A program made the translations under genes and the position numbers. Shown here in pieces: positions 22,715 to 35,159 of a stretch of DNA of 62,000 bases. Below the pieces are notes generated by a model that worked only from the letters and a program-made list of their open reading frames with translations, had not been told where the DNA came from and did no database searches. Each line of letters starts with the position of its first letter. Within the stretch, counting starts at the first letter, position 1. Origin of the DNA: Cristatella mucedo. Lineage: Eukaryota > Bryozoa > Phylactolaemata > Cristatellidae. The DNA lies in the NCBI GenBank assembly GCA_009760855.2, contig WPIO01000002.1, positions 3,185,001 through 3,247,000 on the forward strand, given 5' to 3'.

Positions 22715-24825
22715 TATTACAATTAACTTGAATCTTCACTAAGCTTTGAACGTCTACCAGTGGGTGCATGCTAAGTGATCTGCAGGATGCCTTCCATCAT
22801 ACCCTGCAGAAGCGATGCCTCATTGGATAGAAGGGAGAAGAGAATGGATAGGCTAGAAGATACATAGATATAAATGTACGCAATAAGTCAAAGTCGAAAA
22901 CACCGTTGCAGCGGCGCATGCAGGTTTGCTACTGCATATGCTGCGTGTGTGTGCTACAAATGCACTTTCTTGTGAGATATCGCTGAAGCTCAAGGTGTTC
23001 GCCTATTTACAGCATAGTGAAGTGCAGGTGACCTGAACGATGGAGAGGCCAAGGGTTAAGACAGGACGCTGAAGCGAAGCTCGATACTGTGGCGGTGTGG
23101 GTGCTGAAAAATAAAGATCCGACTGCTGCAACGACAGCTGCAAAGGAAGCATCTGCTGATCTTCAGTAGAAACTAATACCAGAACGTACGAAGGTGGCGA
23201 AGCCAAAAGTTGACTCGCACCATAGATGGTTATTTCATGCTGTTTTATTATCCGAGCCTAGGGCGATCTTAAGAGGGAGACAGTGAAACGGCAACGTGAT
23301 AAATCAGCTAGTTAATTAAAATGTTACGGCAAATTAGGGTTTTATGAGTTACAGTAGGAAGGAATCGGGTATGTCGTCTATGCTTTAGGCAGAAGTGAGT
23401 CGTGCGCCTGGTAAATCGCTTAGAGTATGACTGAGCTTGATTTTCATAGCAATTCCTGAATTATAATTATTAGGAGCCAGATAGATACGTCATCAACTAT
23501 GTTTTAGATGTGTGAACAGAATATTTTCAGTGATGGTCAATCACTTGTACTTAGGGCACGGACCAAACAGGTGTACTTTAGGCTTTGGAAAGAGTTGTTC
23601 GCTGTGGCCGGCGCTTTACAGCTATGATTCTCCATCATTACAGTCGAATCGACTGCTCAGCGTTAACGAAGTGGAAATATTATATTAAGGCACGAGCACT
23701 CTTGATTTCTACCGTGCTTTGATTACGACAACACTTACCGGCGTCTGTCGGGAGAGCAACTACGAATCGTTAGCCATGCTTCGACGTTCCACCTCTAACA
23801 ATATTTGTCGCGAGTCTATAAGGACTAACATTTTCAAATGCGTTATATACACACCTAGCATTAGTATTTAGTTTAAAGACCAAGTTATTGAGCTTGCAAC
23901 AGTACAAACAGGCGTGTAAAGTGATGGTTGGTGAGTTGCACTCAATGTTTGGCCATCTTCACACGTTGCCATTCTGTTACAGCGGAGTATGCAGCTATGC
24001 GTTAAGCACAGGGAGTTACAATTCAGGTATAGACGTTCTTGATAGCTGCCCTACTTTTCTACCGTGGCCGCAGCTTTGCGTATTCTTGGTGCACCTAGGA
24101 CTCGCTAGTCTTGCATCGAGAAGCCAGCTTACCGAAAGGTGCTTATGCTTTGATTTCGCTACAGAAAGCTCTCCGGCGTAAGACCGATGCAGTCTTTGTG
24201 GAATTACGGACGGGGATGCACTAGCTACACTAGTATTTGTCACACGTTTTCAAGGACCAGTACGAGCTATGCGCGCTGTGCTTATGGCACAGAACTTTCG
24301 CACAGAGGCCGCGGCACCGTGTTCGTAGCGAATAGCATGAAAGTAACGAACGGCTGGCCTCTTGCAGACAATTTAGGCTGACTTTTTCAATGTCGACTAC
24401 CACCTTCAGATGGCAGCCTATTTTAAAGCTAAACCCAGAAAATCACGGGCAATCCATGTGTCGAGGGATTTTTCCACGATAACATCATGCTGCAGTCAGG
24501 ATTGAGCTCAGATCGCATGGATCACCAGTGCGAGCACGCTAGGGAGGGAAGAATGTAGGTACTCAGGCAGAGAGCTCAGATGATGCTTGCACGCCTAAAA
24601 GGCCAGAGCACACACTCAATTAGTAACTGGCTATTAACATCAGGTATGATTGTATTAGAACAAATACAATAGCAATTTTCTACGCATTATCTGTACCAGG
24701 GATCCGAGCGCATTATTTAATTGGTACCATTGATTTTCGTGCAATGACTAAACACAAAGTTAAGTCGCATCGATTCGTGACGCAGGAGTCGAGGCGGCCA
24801 GACAATTTCAGGCACGTCTTAATCT
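22715..24825. other. No gene recognised
   Basis: Short frames on both strands, none familiar and none dominant. No repeats stand out. Confidence 0.4.
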
Positions 24826-24829
24826 AGGT

Positions 24830-24975
24830 ATAATTTGCACGTACTTCACGACCCATGTCGCGAGTTCGAGTCCTGCAACAGACAATCTTTAATTGGCTGC
24901 AGCAAGCATGCTGGTTGACCCAAAGGCTCTTCTCCAGCAATGTAAATGAGGCTGCTGAATTGGTTAACCTGCACT
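24830..24975 (+). mobile_element. SINE2 copy
   Basis: CACTTCACGACCCATGTCGCGAGTTCGAGTCCTGCAACAGACAATC is followed by AAGGCTCTTCTCCAGCAATGTAAATGAGGCTGCTG, in SINE2 order. A second, nearby CCAAAGGCTC and (ATT)n run follow at 24980-25030. Confidence 0.7.
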
Positions 24976-25089
24976 CTTTTCCAAAGGCTCATCTATTATT
25001 ATTATTATTACTATTATTATATTACTATTATCTACGGGGCTAGTACGATTTAGAGGTCTCAATCGGCAATCTTTGGTATCATGCGGTTT

Positions 25090-26195
25090 TGTTATTTTTC
25101 CTTAAATTTCGAGGCATGCAGTTTCGTCTCATTATTCTTTATCGTCGGAGTACAACCGCGGCTTTGAGCTTGAGCAAATTGCAGAGCAAGCCGTTAGCAG
25201 AAATAGCCGACGTTATAGCACCAGGCCTACTTCGTCCGTCAGAGAAAACGTGCTTCCTCCAGGTTCGCAAGCATTTCGCGAGCATATCGCTTCTGCACTC
25301 AAACGGTTCACTGCATAACGGCGCGATTTGTCGCTGGCGCCTGCCTTTCTTCGACAGTCGTCCGGCTGCAACTGGAGTTAATGCAAGGACCAGCGCTAAT
25401 TGCGACCCCGAGTTGCTTGGTCGGCACAAGTGGACAAGGATAGTCATGGTGCTAGCCGTGACACTCTCACATTAGACGTGCGGCAAGGAGGAGGTGTGTG
25501 AGGAGTGTGCAGCAACTAAACGAGGCTGGTGCTCTGCTCGCTGCTGCAAGCTCTCCGAGACCGGATCTTGGCGGTTCCAGCAGCTCCGGCGACGATCACC
25601 TGCCTGGCGCACTGCTCCTTCAAGGCCAGCTGCTCGTTCAAGGTCAAGTGCTCAATCCAGGTCAGCTGCTCGTCGGTGGAAGCGTCTTAGCGCGCGATCG
25701 AAGGAAGCCAGCGTGAATCTGCGGCTGCAGCCGAATCGAGAGCCACTCGCTGCTGCTGCAAACCGCCGACTGAGCTCTGCCGCGGCGACGGCGGCCGCCT
25801 GCTGCCGCCGCCGCCGCTGCTGGGCATTCTTCGCCCCGCAGCACGCACCTTCCGCTCGATCTGCTGCCATTAATGCCCGGCTGGGCAGTGCCGTCTACGT
25901 AAACAGCTGGCCCTGTTCGGGCGGGCTCGGCAGCCGGCGGTTCGCGGTCGCCTCGCCCGGTAGCCGCAGCAGCGGGGCGAACGACAAAGGAGGCCACCAA
26001 AGCCAGCTTCGACTGAACGCCTCTGTCAGCGATGCTGAGCTCGGATTACAGAGAGGCGATACAATCTCTGCTACGCGACTGCACGCCAGGCTGAACAGGT
26101 TAACAACGGTAACGACTGACTAATCCAATTGATGTCGGTGAGCGTGCGCCAAAGCGGCGGACCGAGAGTTGCCACTGCTGCAGCGAAGCTGATGC
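25090..26195. other. CpG-rich block with unrecognised open frames
   Basis: This stretch is GC-rich with many CG dinucleotides and GCCGCC-type runs (25790-25830). Frames of up to 209 codons are open (25494-26123, +) but are Ala/Arg/Ser-rich and overlap frames on the other strand, as expected from base composition. It may be a promoter or first exon. Confidence 0.4.
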
Positions 26196-26202
26196 CTCGA
26201 TA

Positions 26203-26238
26203 GGAGAGAGAGCGAGCGAGAGAGAGAGAGAGAGAGGA

Positions 26239-26332
<94 letters not shown>

Positions 26333-26392
26333 AAGGAGAGTGAAAAAGAGGGAGATAGGAAGGAGAGTGTGTGTGAGAGAGAGAAATAGATA

Positions 26393-26465
<73 letters not shown>
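26203..26465. repeat. (GA)n microsatellite with interruptions, about 260 bp
   Basis: Two long GA runs flank a less regular purine stretch (26330-26395). Confidence 0.97.
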
Positions 26466-26467
<2 letters not shown>

Positions 26468-26469
26468 CC

Positions 26470-27615
26470 CATATCACGGTCGGCTAAGGCAAGCGACTCC
26501 CCGAACTAACGAAGCGCTAGCTCGCTGCTATTTAGAACTTTGCGCCATGCTATCGCGATACTCTGAAACTGGCGAAAACCTTGAGCAATCGCGGACGGAG
26601 ATGAGCTTTTTGGTCTGACGCGAAATTTCATGAAATTCACCGAAAGACACCATGCTCAATGTCACAGGGGGGGAACTAAATCAGGTGCTAAGCAGAGCTG
26701 CGAACACGAGGATTGAGGATAAATGCGCAAGCTCCATCGTAGCGACAGTGTTGCTTCACCCGTCCCGCGAGGGCAAGGCCTCGGTGCCACGCACTTCCGC
26801 TCTTTCTTGACTACGAGTGCTCAAATAAATGCGCTGCCTACGTCCAGAAGCCGTCGACATACAGTTCTGTTACGTCTAGTCTTGACCTCTTGCATATTTT
26901 TAGATGTACACGTCGTCTTCAAGAGCGCGTTCGGACGGCAGGCTAGTTCGCGCTCGCCAGCCTCCTAGGGCCGTTCCCAGCGAATCTTCGGGGGCAAGAA
27001 TTGGTGGCACGATTGGTGCAGCAGGCACGCTCGCCGACCCTCGCCTCGCCGCTTCGGCAAGCAGAGTCCGCCGTCCGAGATTCAAGCCTTCTCGAATGAA
27101 TGAATCAGCAAGCACTCGTGTAGCGAAAGATTACCGAACGAGTAGTCACTGTGCGCAGTGACTACTCGTTCGGTGGCCCATACAGCCTCCTAACCCCAGG
27201 GCAAGCGGCTGCAGCTGGCCCACGTGCACCAGGATGAACCTTATGGCAGAATAATATGAATGCAAGTCTGAACCGGCAAATGGCGGCTGCTCTTACAAGC
27301 GCTCCGCTCCCATTGAATTAAAAGCAATGAGGCAATATAAAATCCTAATTGGAGATGATAAAAATTCTCATTTCCTAGGTTGCGGTCCTTACGTCATTGC
27401 TAAGGACATTTGGGACAGAAGTCGCTCGAGGAGCTATAGGGGCGGTGAGCGTAACAAATGTTGTTCAACGAACCCAAGCGATCGATCGCGCACCGTTCGG
27501 GGCGTCCGGAGAAAAACGAGTGCAGCCTGAACCGGAAGATATGCAATTCCTCGCAGAAATACACCCGTTAAGAGATTAAAGATGTAAAGCTGAGCCTTGC
27601 CTCGCATCCTTTTTC
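26470..27615. other. Unrecognised; contains a perfect hairpin
   Basis: Bases 26900-27100 are moderately GC-rich with frames open on both strands. The perfect inverted repeat at 27133-27174 is listed separately. No protein was recognised. Confidence 0.4.
27133..27174. repeat. Perfect 19-bp hairpin with TGCG loop
   Basis: The arm 27133-27151 (ACCGAACGAGTAGTCACTG) is the exact reverse complement of 27156-27174, separated by four bases. Confidence 0.95.
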
Positions 27616-27755
27616 AAGTGCCAGCGTTACGTTCTTCCGGCGAAAGCTCCGATGGAGCTCCATAAGTGTCAGCGTTACGTTCTTCCGGCGAAAGCTCCGA
27701 CGGAGCTCCATAAGTGTCAGCGTTACGTTCTTCTGGCGGAGCTCCGTAAGTGGCG
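27616..27755. repeat. Tandem repeat, 48-bp unit, about 2.8 copies
   Basis: The phrase CAGCGTTACGTTCTTC starts at 27622, 27670 and 27718, a period of 48. The unit also holds GGCGAAAGCTCCGA and GGAGCTCCATAAGTG. As 48 is a multiple of three, both strands stay open, giving a 16-residue repeat on the minus strand. Confidence 0.9.
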
Positions 27756-27919
27756 GCGCCTCGAATGCTGCAAACGTGTGCATCGCCGAGAATTTACTAG
27801 CAGCCGCGCGAGCGAGTATTTTCTCTGCCATTCAACGGAGAAGCGAGTTCCCGCGATATTGAGTGTTCGGGTCGCTTGGGCACGACAGAGCTTTTCCGTC
27901 GCAGTCTCTAAATATTAGC

Positions 27920-28090
27920 TAATTTAGCAGCCTCATTTCGTAGCGGCAGCAAAGTCTCGACGGCGATTGCCGCAGCTTGCAGTTGGAAATTAAGGATCTC
28001 CCACTGCAGGATTCGAACTCACGACTTCGGTCGTGTAGAGCGAGCACCTTACCTCCTGGGCTATCACGGCCCTTTAGATGGGCGACGCTG
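27920..28090 (-). mobile_element. SINE2 copy (minus)
   Basis: The minus strand has a tRNA-like head (GTGATAGCCCAGGAGGTAAGGTGCTCGC), the B box GAGTTCGAATCCTGCAGTGGG, and the tail ending AAATGAGGCTGCT. The head is the most tRNA-like of the set, but its acceptor arms do not pair well, so I call it a SINE rather than a tRNA gene. Confidence 0.8.
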
Positions 28091-28094
28091 CGGA

Positions 28095-28785
28095 AGTCGC
28101 AGCCGAAAAGCCTTAACCAGACGGCTGCCTGCGAAGGCCCGAAAACTGAGCTACCGATCAAAGATGGCGCTGACACGGCGAGCGGAATGCACGGGTCACA
28201 TGTCTCACGGTGTCTTCGATTGGGCCACGAAGAATTTGAAAGAATCTTGTCGTGCGTGCTGTTTTCTTAGGCACGCCGAATCGTTGCTCTTAATGCAATT
28301 GTCTGCAATGTCGAGATGTTTAGCAGAGATGCTGAAGTTCGAATAGCTACCACTAGGTTAAGAGTCTTCAAAGGAAATTCCGTGTTGACAGCTCAAATTT
28401 ATTTTTTAAAGTTCTGGTTTCCAGCATTGGACGCTCAGAAGGCAGGCGTGGAGTTCACAATAAATCAGGTAGTCAGATGTTTATGAAGAATAGCGGTTGA
28501 AACGCAGCCACATGCAAGACCGGAGTAGAGCTCAGTTGCACCTTATAACTCTCAGTTGCACCTCTTAACTCTAAGCCATGGTTGATAGCAGTGACACAGT
28601 GAGAGCTTTCGGCACCTGGGGACAAAGCTACGAATGGTGCCCGCTACCCTTGTTAAAAATTGTTGGAAAATGGCTCCACCACAGAATAAATGCAAAACCA
28701 CGCACTAGCAGATCGTATCGAGTCGAGAAAGTGTTATTAAATGTGGTAAAGGTAAAAGATAGCTATAGCTATCACAACTTTAACT
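28095..28785. other. No gene recognised
   Basis: Neutral to AT-rich sequence with short frames only. A near-duplicate phrase (CTCAGTTGCACCTTATAACT / CTCAGTTGCACCTCTTAACT) occurs at 28531-28570. Confidence 0.4.
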
Positions 28786-28794
28786 TAAATACAT

Positions 28795-29660
28795 TTTCCT
28801 GACCTTGAACATGGCAAACTGGTCAATTAGAGTTTTGAAAGTCAATATTTTCTAGTGTTTCTCTATGCTTAACAAGGTCAAATCGGAGAGTCAATCTTTC
28901 CCTAGTGATGTTTTCAGGTAAGACAGGATTATCTTCAGCTTGGTAAAGAAACCTTCACATCTGGCAACTGATACAGTTATGATGAGAAGACCTTGTAAAA
29001 TAAGAAACACATCTTCTCAATAACTGAATATGAACGACATGAATTCCAGAAGCGTCTGTGGTGCCTAGTCGTGACGTATGGTGGCAAGAAGCAATTCACA
29101 GTCAAATATTTAGTTGTACAGCTTTATTCGATCAACATGTGAACGAAAAAAGCCTCCAAGATCTAGGCATTGCTGGCAGAGTTTGGTCAGGTCAAGCGTC
29201 TTCAAAAGCTGCTCAACTTCAGGGGTGAAACCAAGTCGACATCAAGGTCTGTGAGCCGGGAAACCCAGTTGTAATTATTTGTTGGAGATAGTCTTTACTG
29301 TTCTGCATTACTCTTGAAATCTCCTCCTCAACCGTGATACCAACATCTTGAGAGATTTATCCAGGTATCTTTGTCCTTCGGCGAATTAATGTATCAACTT
29401 TAACTCCCAACAGTTCATATCTTACTTTGGCATCTAGTAGTGGTTCTTGACACAAGTCTTCTCAAAACATTAAGCACTAAATTTCAAGAGAGCGGAGATC
29501 ACAAGAGGTCACTCTTTGAAGTTCATCTTTCGATCCTGTAGTCTTTTCTAAATGTGCTAAATCTTCATTAAGATGCAGTACCAAAATGGTAAGAGAGCTG
29601 AATTACATGTAAAACACAGGTCTGGTCAAAATTCAGATAGCCAATATCATTCAGGGTCAG
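28795..29660 (-). pseudogene. hAT transposase relic (ZMYM/TTF-type), C-terminal part
   Basis: Translation of the minus strand with frame changes gives residues typical of the C-terminal half of hAT transposases related to zinc-finger MYM-type proteins: FTPEVEQLLKTLDLTK, FDCELLLATI, a TLLEFMSFI-like segment, then ITVSVARCEGFFTKLKIILSYLKTSL and LLSIEKH near 28985-28865. The last part corresponds to the hAT dimerisation motif (usually VA.CERSFSKLK). Several stops are present, so it is a fossil. Its ends and terminal repeats were not located. Confidence 0.75.
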
Positions 29661-29664
29661 CACA

Positions 29665-31060
29665 AGCAGGGGAAAATTGCAGTGGATTCAATATCTTATT
29701 CTCTCTTGCGGTAGTGTTTGCACCATCACGGTTGAAATGGTGACCGTCTTCGTCTTCGCAGAGAAAAGCTTCCTTTTCTTTTCACGACGCATTTGCCAAT
29801 TCGCCGAGTACTCATTTCTCCAGTCGTGTTTTGCACTTTCTCCCCTCGCTCTTCTTTTCCTACCTCCTCCTCCCCCCTGCTTTTGTCACTGTCTCCGTCC
29901 TGTTTTCTTTCGTCCTCCTTAAACGGCTCTTCCCTAGTTCCTTTTTTGATCGTCAACAATCGTCCCTGTGTTTTTCTATGCTGCCACTCTTCTCCAGCTT
30001 TTCCGTCTTCAAGAAACCTTCCGCGCACCTTCCGCTGCGTCACGTGCGCTCTCGCTTCTTTCTCCTCCTCCTCGCGTTTCTCGCGCTTTCTGCGCTGGGC
30101 ACGTGATCACACACGCACACCACGCGCCTTTTATTCTCCCGCGTCTTCTGAGAATAGACTGGGGTGACCAAACGTGCGCAAAATTACACAGCAGCAGGCA
30201 GTAGTAACAATGATTCACGGAGCCAGGTCTGGCGTAACACTGACCTTCACACCGCGGACTCCGTGTCCGGAGGAAGAGGTTGAGCCTTAGACGAGCTCGA
30301 CAAAAAGGTTTGGGAAGATTGGAAGTGCCGAGGTCGTCTACATTCTGGCGCCAGGAGACGCAATGCACACAATGCCTCTAAATAGGATGCAATCTAAAAT
30401 AAACACTAATAGATCTCACTAATAATTTCCTCTAACTTACTATTTTGGCGACGAATAGTCCGAGGTAGCGGCAGATAACATCCTGACTGCAGCGCACTGC
30501 CTGGACCGGATGAGCTGTGGCGTGTGTGACAGGTAAGCACACAAGCTAAGCCTAGCTTGGTCCAAGTCTGTCAGCATGCTTGACTATCTCAGTCAACACT
30601 AGTCAAGTCCATTGAAGCAAGGAATAGCCTGAAATGAAGATTGGTATTCTCAAATGAAAAATTTTGAAAAATATACACGATTCGTTTTGCTTTTTGAGCC
30701 CCCTTAACCTTGGCGTTCAGGGACCTCTGCACCTGCAGCCCACTTGCCACGCCGGTTCCAGTGTCTCTGCAATTGAATCAACTACGCCTGGCGTCTCACG
30801 AGCCCTAGCTAATAGGGAGTGGTTTTCAGAGAAGACCCGACCAAGATCTTGGTTTCGAGTTCTGCTGAGTTCTTGGAATCATTTGTCACCCACTTCAAGC
30901 AAGGTTCAGAGCCGCTCCAAGGTACGTCTATGTACAAGATCAGCTTATCTAGCTGCGTTCACACACAGCTGTAATCGCACACTCGCTTGACAACTCTTGC
31001 TTCATACAAGGTGGCGGCAGTACTCGTAGCCCGCACTGGCTGGCGTCTGTCCCGAGGTTT
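29665..31060. other. Pyrimidine-rich, promoter-like stretch then unrecognised sequence
   Basis: Bases 29800-30110 are strongly pyrimidine-rich on the plus strand and contain two CACGTG E-boxes (30041-30046, 30100-30105). Open frames on both strands reflect this bias. Bases 30830-30930 weakly resemble a SINE2 head. No gene was recognised. Confidence 0.4.
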
Positions 31061-31205
31061 TAGCCTTGGCGCTCGCACTTCACGACCTCACAGCTCGTGG
31101 ATTCTACTCCTGCAGCAGGCCGTCCTTTAAGTGTCCAGTGCAGGCGAAGCGGTGCGAAGCCTAGACGGCTTTTCTGCTTGCTCTATCAGCAAGGTGACTC
31201 GATTA
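31060..31205 (+). mobile_element. SINE2 copy (degraded)
   Basis: CTCGCACTTCACGACCTCACAGCTCGTGGATTCTACTCCTGCAGCAGG resembles the SINE2 head with a mutated B box; the tail has lost most identity. Confidence 0.55.
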
Positions 31206-31209
31206 GAAA

Positions 31210-31764
31210 ACTTTAATCTTCAGCATCGCGAGAGCCCCCCCCCACGAAAGAACTCCGCTCTTCATGTAATTCGAATTAAAAACTTGCGCGACGCGCACCC
31301 TCGTCTGCAAGCTACTGTTGCTAGCTGCTAGAACGCGTCGTTGGGCATCTAAATGCCCTCGCCGCTTGTGCGGGCCAACGAGTGCGCTCGCTGTGCGCCT
31401 AAGCTCGCTCAGCGGCTGCCTTTGGCTGAAGTACCGTCTTGCAGGCGGTTCGACGACGCTTTCTACGGCTTGAGTAGGCTTGCGCTACACAAAATACTGG
31501 CTGAGCGGCTAGCGCCACAGACGTCCCAGTAAAGACAAGCGTTTGCTTGCTTCTTCTCACCGAAGGTACTTCCGCTCCGGTGAGCTCTGCCTTGCAATAA
31601 TGGAGCTCGGGGAATCTACAGATAGGCAATCGATCGCCCGTCGGTGAGATTGACACTTAGGGGCGTCAAGTCGAAGTGGAATCTGAAGCTACAAGTGCAC
31701 AAAGCCTTGGAGTGCGGTAGATTACTGTCGGCTCCGAACTAGAAGAAAAGCAGAGATCACAAGT
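31210..31764. other. No gene recognised
   Basis: Moderately GC-rich with short frames on both strands. Confidence 0.4.
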
Positions 31765-33279
31765 TAATAATAATAACAATAATAACAATAGGTTTGTATA
31801 GTACCCTCTGATAACTCAATCTCTTGCTAGGAACTTTACATTTGCTGCACATAAAGCTTGATCGAATTGTTAATAGCGGCAAGTTCGATGACAAGAAGTA
31901 TAACATGGTTAGAGGTTACAATCACAGGGTCAATATGCAAATATGGTTAGTGGTAGCATACACAGTGTCATCACTCACAAGCACTCAAAGGAAGAATCAC
32001 ATGGACCCACTAAATGCTGTGATAAATAGGTGCGTTTTAGCTTCTTTTGTATGTCGTCAACTCAGGGAGCGTCGAGGCGTCAGTCGGGAGTGAGTTCCAC
32101 GCTCAGGGAGCATAGGAACTAAAGGTAGGTCCGCGAATGATTTAAGATTCATACGTTGAATAGGCAAGCGATTATATTCCGAAAAGCAGATACCACGATG
32201 CTTGGCCAGGTGAGGGAGAGATTGGGAGCCACTGCAGGTTGGCGAGAACTGGTGAGATGTAGCTATTTCGACAATCCACACAGACAAGCCTAGCTGCAGA
32301 GTTTTGCACCAACTATTTCGCAGACCCGTAAACTAGAAAGCAGGGAGTTACAGAAGTCGAGGCGGAATGTCACAAATGCACGGATCAATTTAGATATGGT
32401 ATCCCTGTCAAAGCAAGCCCGAATTTAGCAATATTTTCAATTTCTGAATCTTGGTTTGCCCATAACCAGTAAGTCGGTTGTATGATTATTCATTTTAAGA
32501 AAGTTTGCTACCATCTTTGTGCGAATGTCATAAATGCATGCAAAAAGGGGAATGAGAGAATTCGACGTGATGGAGGGCTTAGAGGCATCAAAGTAAAGGG
32601 ATGAACTGAGGGTCATCTGCTTAGAAGTAAAAACCTAGGCTGTGTCAGACAATCGTACCTGCAAGAGGGAGAGTATAAATCGTTAAAAGAACCGGACCAA
32701 GCACAGAGCCCTGAGGCACCCCGTATTTCAGAGGCTCCTTGGACGATGTTTTTTCATTTTTCATTCACATCAATAATATAGAGTCTCCCACTGAGATAGA
32801 ACCTGAACTATTGCAGTGCAGTATTAGTGATGCTCAGGCGAGATGAGAGGGTGCTCAAGAAGGACGTGGTGATCTATGGATTCTAAAGCTTCCGAAAGAT
32901 CTAGCAAAACTAGCCAGAGGTAGTCTACCTAAGTCTGCATTTCTAATAACTTATTACACACCCGAAGCAAAGTTGACGATGTGGAGTTATCAGGTCTAAA
33001 AACAGACTGGAATTTGCTAGATTTGAAGTTTCAATATATGAGTTCAGCTTGTCTGCCAAGACTCATTCCAGTGTCTTGATAAAAACGGTAGAAGGGAGAT
33101 TTGACGGTGGTTGCTCAAGTTCTCTTGTCTAGTGTTGGTTTCTTGAGTAGTGGCCTGACAACAGCTTTTTTGGAAGGTGCTGGGATATGACCGGAGGCTA
33201 ATGATATATTTATGACGGTAGTTATTCGTGGCAGCAGCAGGTCTCTGTATCATAGAAGCAGGGCAGTGACAATAGGGTC

Positions 33280-33450
33280 TTTAGGACCAGTTGTCTTCTT
33301 GAGGTGACTTTGTATGCAGAGTAGGGCCCACACTGTAAGACCAGTTGTCTTCTTGAGGTGACTTTGGATGCAGAGTAGGGCCCACACTGTAGGACCAGTT
33401 GTCTTCTTGAGGTGACGACTTTGGATGCAGAGTAGGGCCCACACTGTAGA
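33280..33450. repeat. Tandem repeat, 55-58-bp unit, three copies
   Basis: Each unit contains GACCAGTTGTCTTCTTGAGGTGAC followed by TTTGGATGCAGAGTAGGGCCCACACTGTA. The third has a GAC insertion. It is a local expansion within the LINE A copy, between its reverse transcriptase and endonuclease parts. Confidence 0.92.
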
Positions 33451-34515
33451 CTGAAGAAGATCCGCATGTGCTCAGATAAGCAGGATTTTGTAATAATAGC
33501 TGATAATAGCTTGCAGTTGTAGGAGAAATCTGGTCAATTTTGTGACTCTTGATGTGAGCAGGGCCGTGCACATAAGCTACATAAGAAACGAGTCAGTGAG
33601 TGCACACAATTCAGTTCTGAAGGCGTCAAATAAGTTAATCAAAATGAATGTTAAAAATCACCTAAAATGAGGAATGATGGAATTCCAGGACAGAGATTCG
33701 AAATGAGATCAGAGAAATCTGAGATAAAGGAGGACTTTCTACCTGGGGGACGACAGACTACTGCCACCCTTTGTAGCTTGTTGGATGACCTTAAACAGAG
33801 ATCGTCAGATTCCGGCCTTTAGGCCAGATCCGGCCTAGCTAGTGCTTCAGTCTGGCCAAGCAGCCCCTAGTTATTTATCCCTGGATCCGTAGCCTAATTG
33901 AGTTGTGGCGGTCTTCTTCCCTTCACTATATAGAGATACTTGACTTACGAGTATACCAACTAACGAGTTTTCGAGGCACGAGCCGTCTCTCGGCTGTTTT
34001 TTTATTTGAGATGAAAGCTAACTGTTATTGCGCTTGATTTTGCTTCGCGCGTTTCGTAGTATGATTTTAGAGCTGCGACTTAGATTTTTCGCAAGGCTTG
34101 CGGCGGCAGACCTTAGCCGCGACGGATTTTCACCAGAAAGTGTCAACGAGTGCAGATGGGTGTGCCAGCGAGGCAAGCAAGAGGGTGGAGAGAGGAACAG
34201 CGTGCGGTTGCTTAGGATCGCAAGGGAAAGACGGCAGCGAAAGATGCACCGACTGCCTGCCAGGGCGTGACGTCAAGCGAGGGCCTGTTGGTTCCCTCCG
34301 CGACCGACTCGAGTGAGCCTTCGGGGTTGAGACCGACCACGGCAGGAAGTAAGTACTTTATTTAAACAGTACCGTCGTCTTAGAGATCCTCGCGAAACTA
34401 AAGACAATAGGAGCGTCCGCAAAAAGGCCCGGCCAGTTAACTGCGCTTCGGCAGTTCGTCCCCGTGCTCACAATTACCTTGGAACGCCTCTGGTCGTACG
34501 TGCTAGTTGTCTATA

Positions 34516-34655
34516 TATAATTCATTTGTATAGCGCCCCAAGAGAACGTAATCTCTATTCGGGCGCTTCACATATGCCTCGGGGCTCGAGCCCACGACCT
34601 CAGCCAGACCTTGGTCGGGGCGAGCACCTGAACCGCTGGACCAAACCAGCTCGGC
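34516..34655 (-). mobile_element. SINE1 inserted in the hAT element
   Basis: On the minus strand it begins GCCGAGCTGGTTTGGTCCAGCGGTTCAGGTGCTCGCC, has GGGCTCGAGCCCCGAGGCATATG, then the hairpin AAGCGCCCGAATAGAGATTACGTTCTCTTGGGGCGCT and a short tail. The 7-base direct repeat GTCTATA at 34509-34515 and 34656-34662 is a clear target duplication. It is the best SINE1 copy for defining both ends. Confidence 0.93.
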
Positions 34656-35159
34656 GTCTATACGCTATGTTGTACTGCGTTTGTAAAAAAATATATTCGT
34701 TATTTATGAGTGAATTTTGCAATTTAAAAACTTCCCATAAATCCGCGGTGTTTTGAGGGTCCGGAACGGATTAATGGCATCTCAATTCATTTTTAGGGGG
34801 AAAATTGATTTGACATAGAACTACTTTGAGTTACTAGCTCCGTCACGAGACGAATTGAACTCTAAGTCAAGGTAGTACTGCACTGCTGTTTGCACAGCAA
34901 TTTGTGGCTCGAGGGATTTTTCTTTACCACCAATCTCGGGAACTTGTATGAAACAGAAGCCCCCGATTGGGGAGCGATGATAAAAACTGTGCTGTAAACA
35001 AGTTTACTCTCAGGTCTTGGTTTGTGCACCGTTCACCTTAGTCGAGGAGTGTGTTGTGCGTACGTTTATATACTGTGACATGCAAAGAAATTTTACATTG
35101 TGGTCATATTACTAAAGTCACATTTCTGCACAGTAACACCAATTACTATGCCTATAGAG

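Noticed and set aside
25494-26123. 209-codon gene in the GC-rich block
   Set aside because: Composition follows the GC bias, frames on the other strand are equally open and no domain is recognisable.
26071-26477. Leu/Ser-rich frames on the minus strand resembling a signal or membrane protein
   Set aside because: They are translations of a (GA)n/(CT)n microsatellite.
27616-27755. CRISPR array
   Set aside because: The tandem units abut directly with no unique spacers, and the genome is animal; no array exists elsewhere in the window.
27990-28085. True tRNA gene on the minus strand
   Set aside because: A and B boxes are good, but the acceptor arms do not pair and the sequence continues into the SINE2 body shared with other copies.
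33250-33571. Repeat protein with CIQS/RRQLVL-like units on the minus strand
   Set aside because: It is a 55-58-bp tandem expansion inside a decayed LINE A; the unit is not a constant multiple of three.
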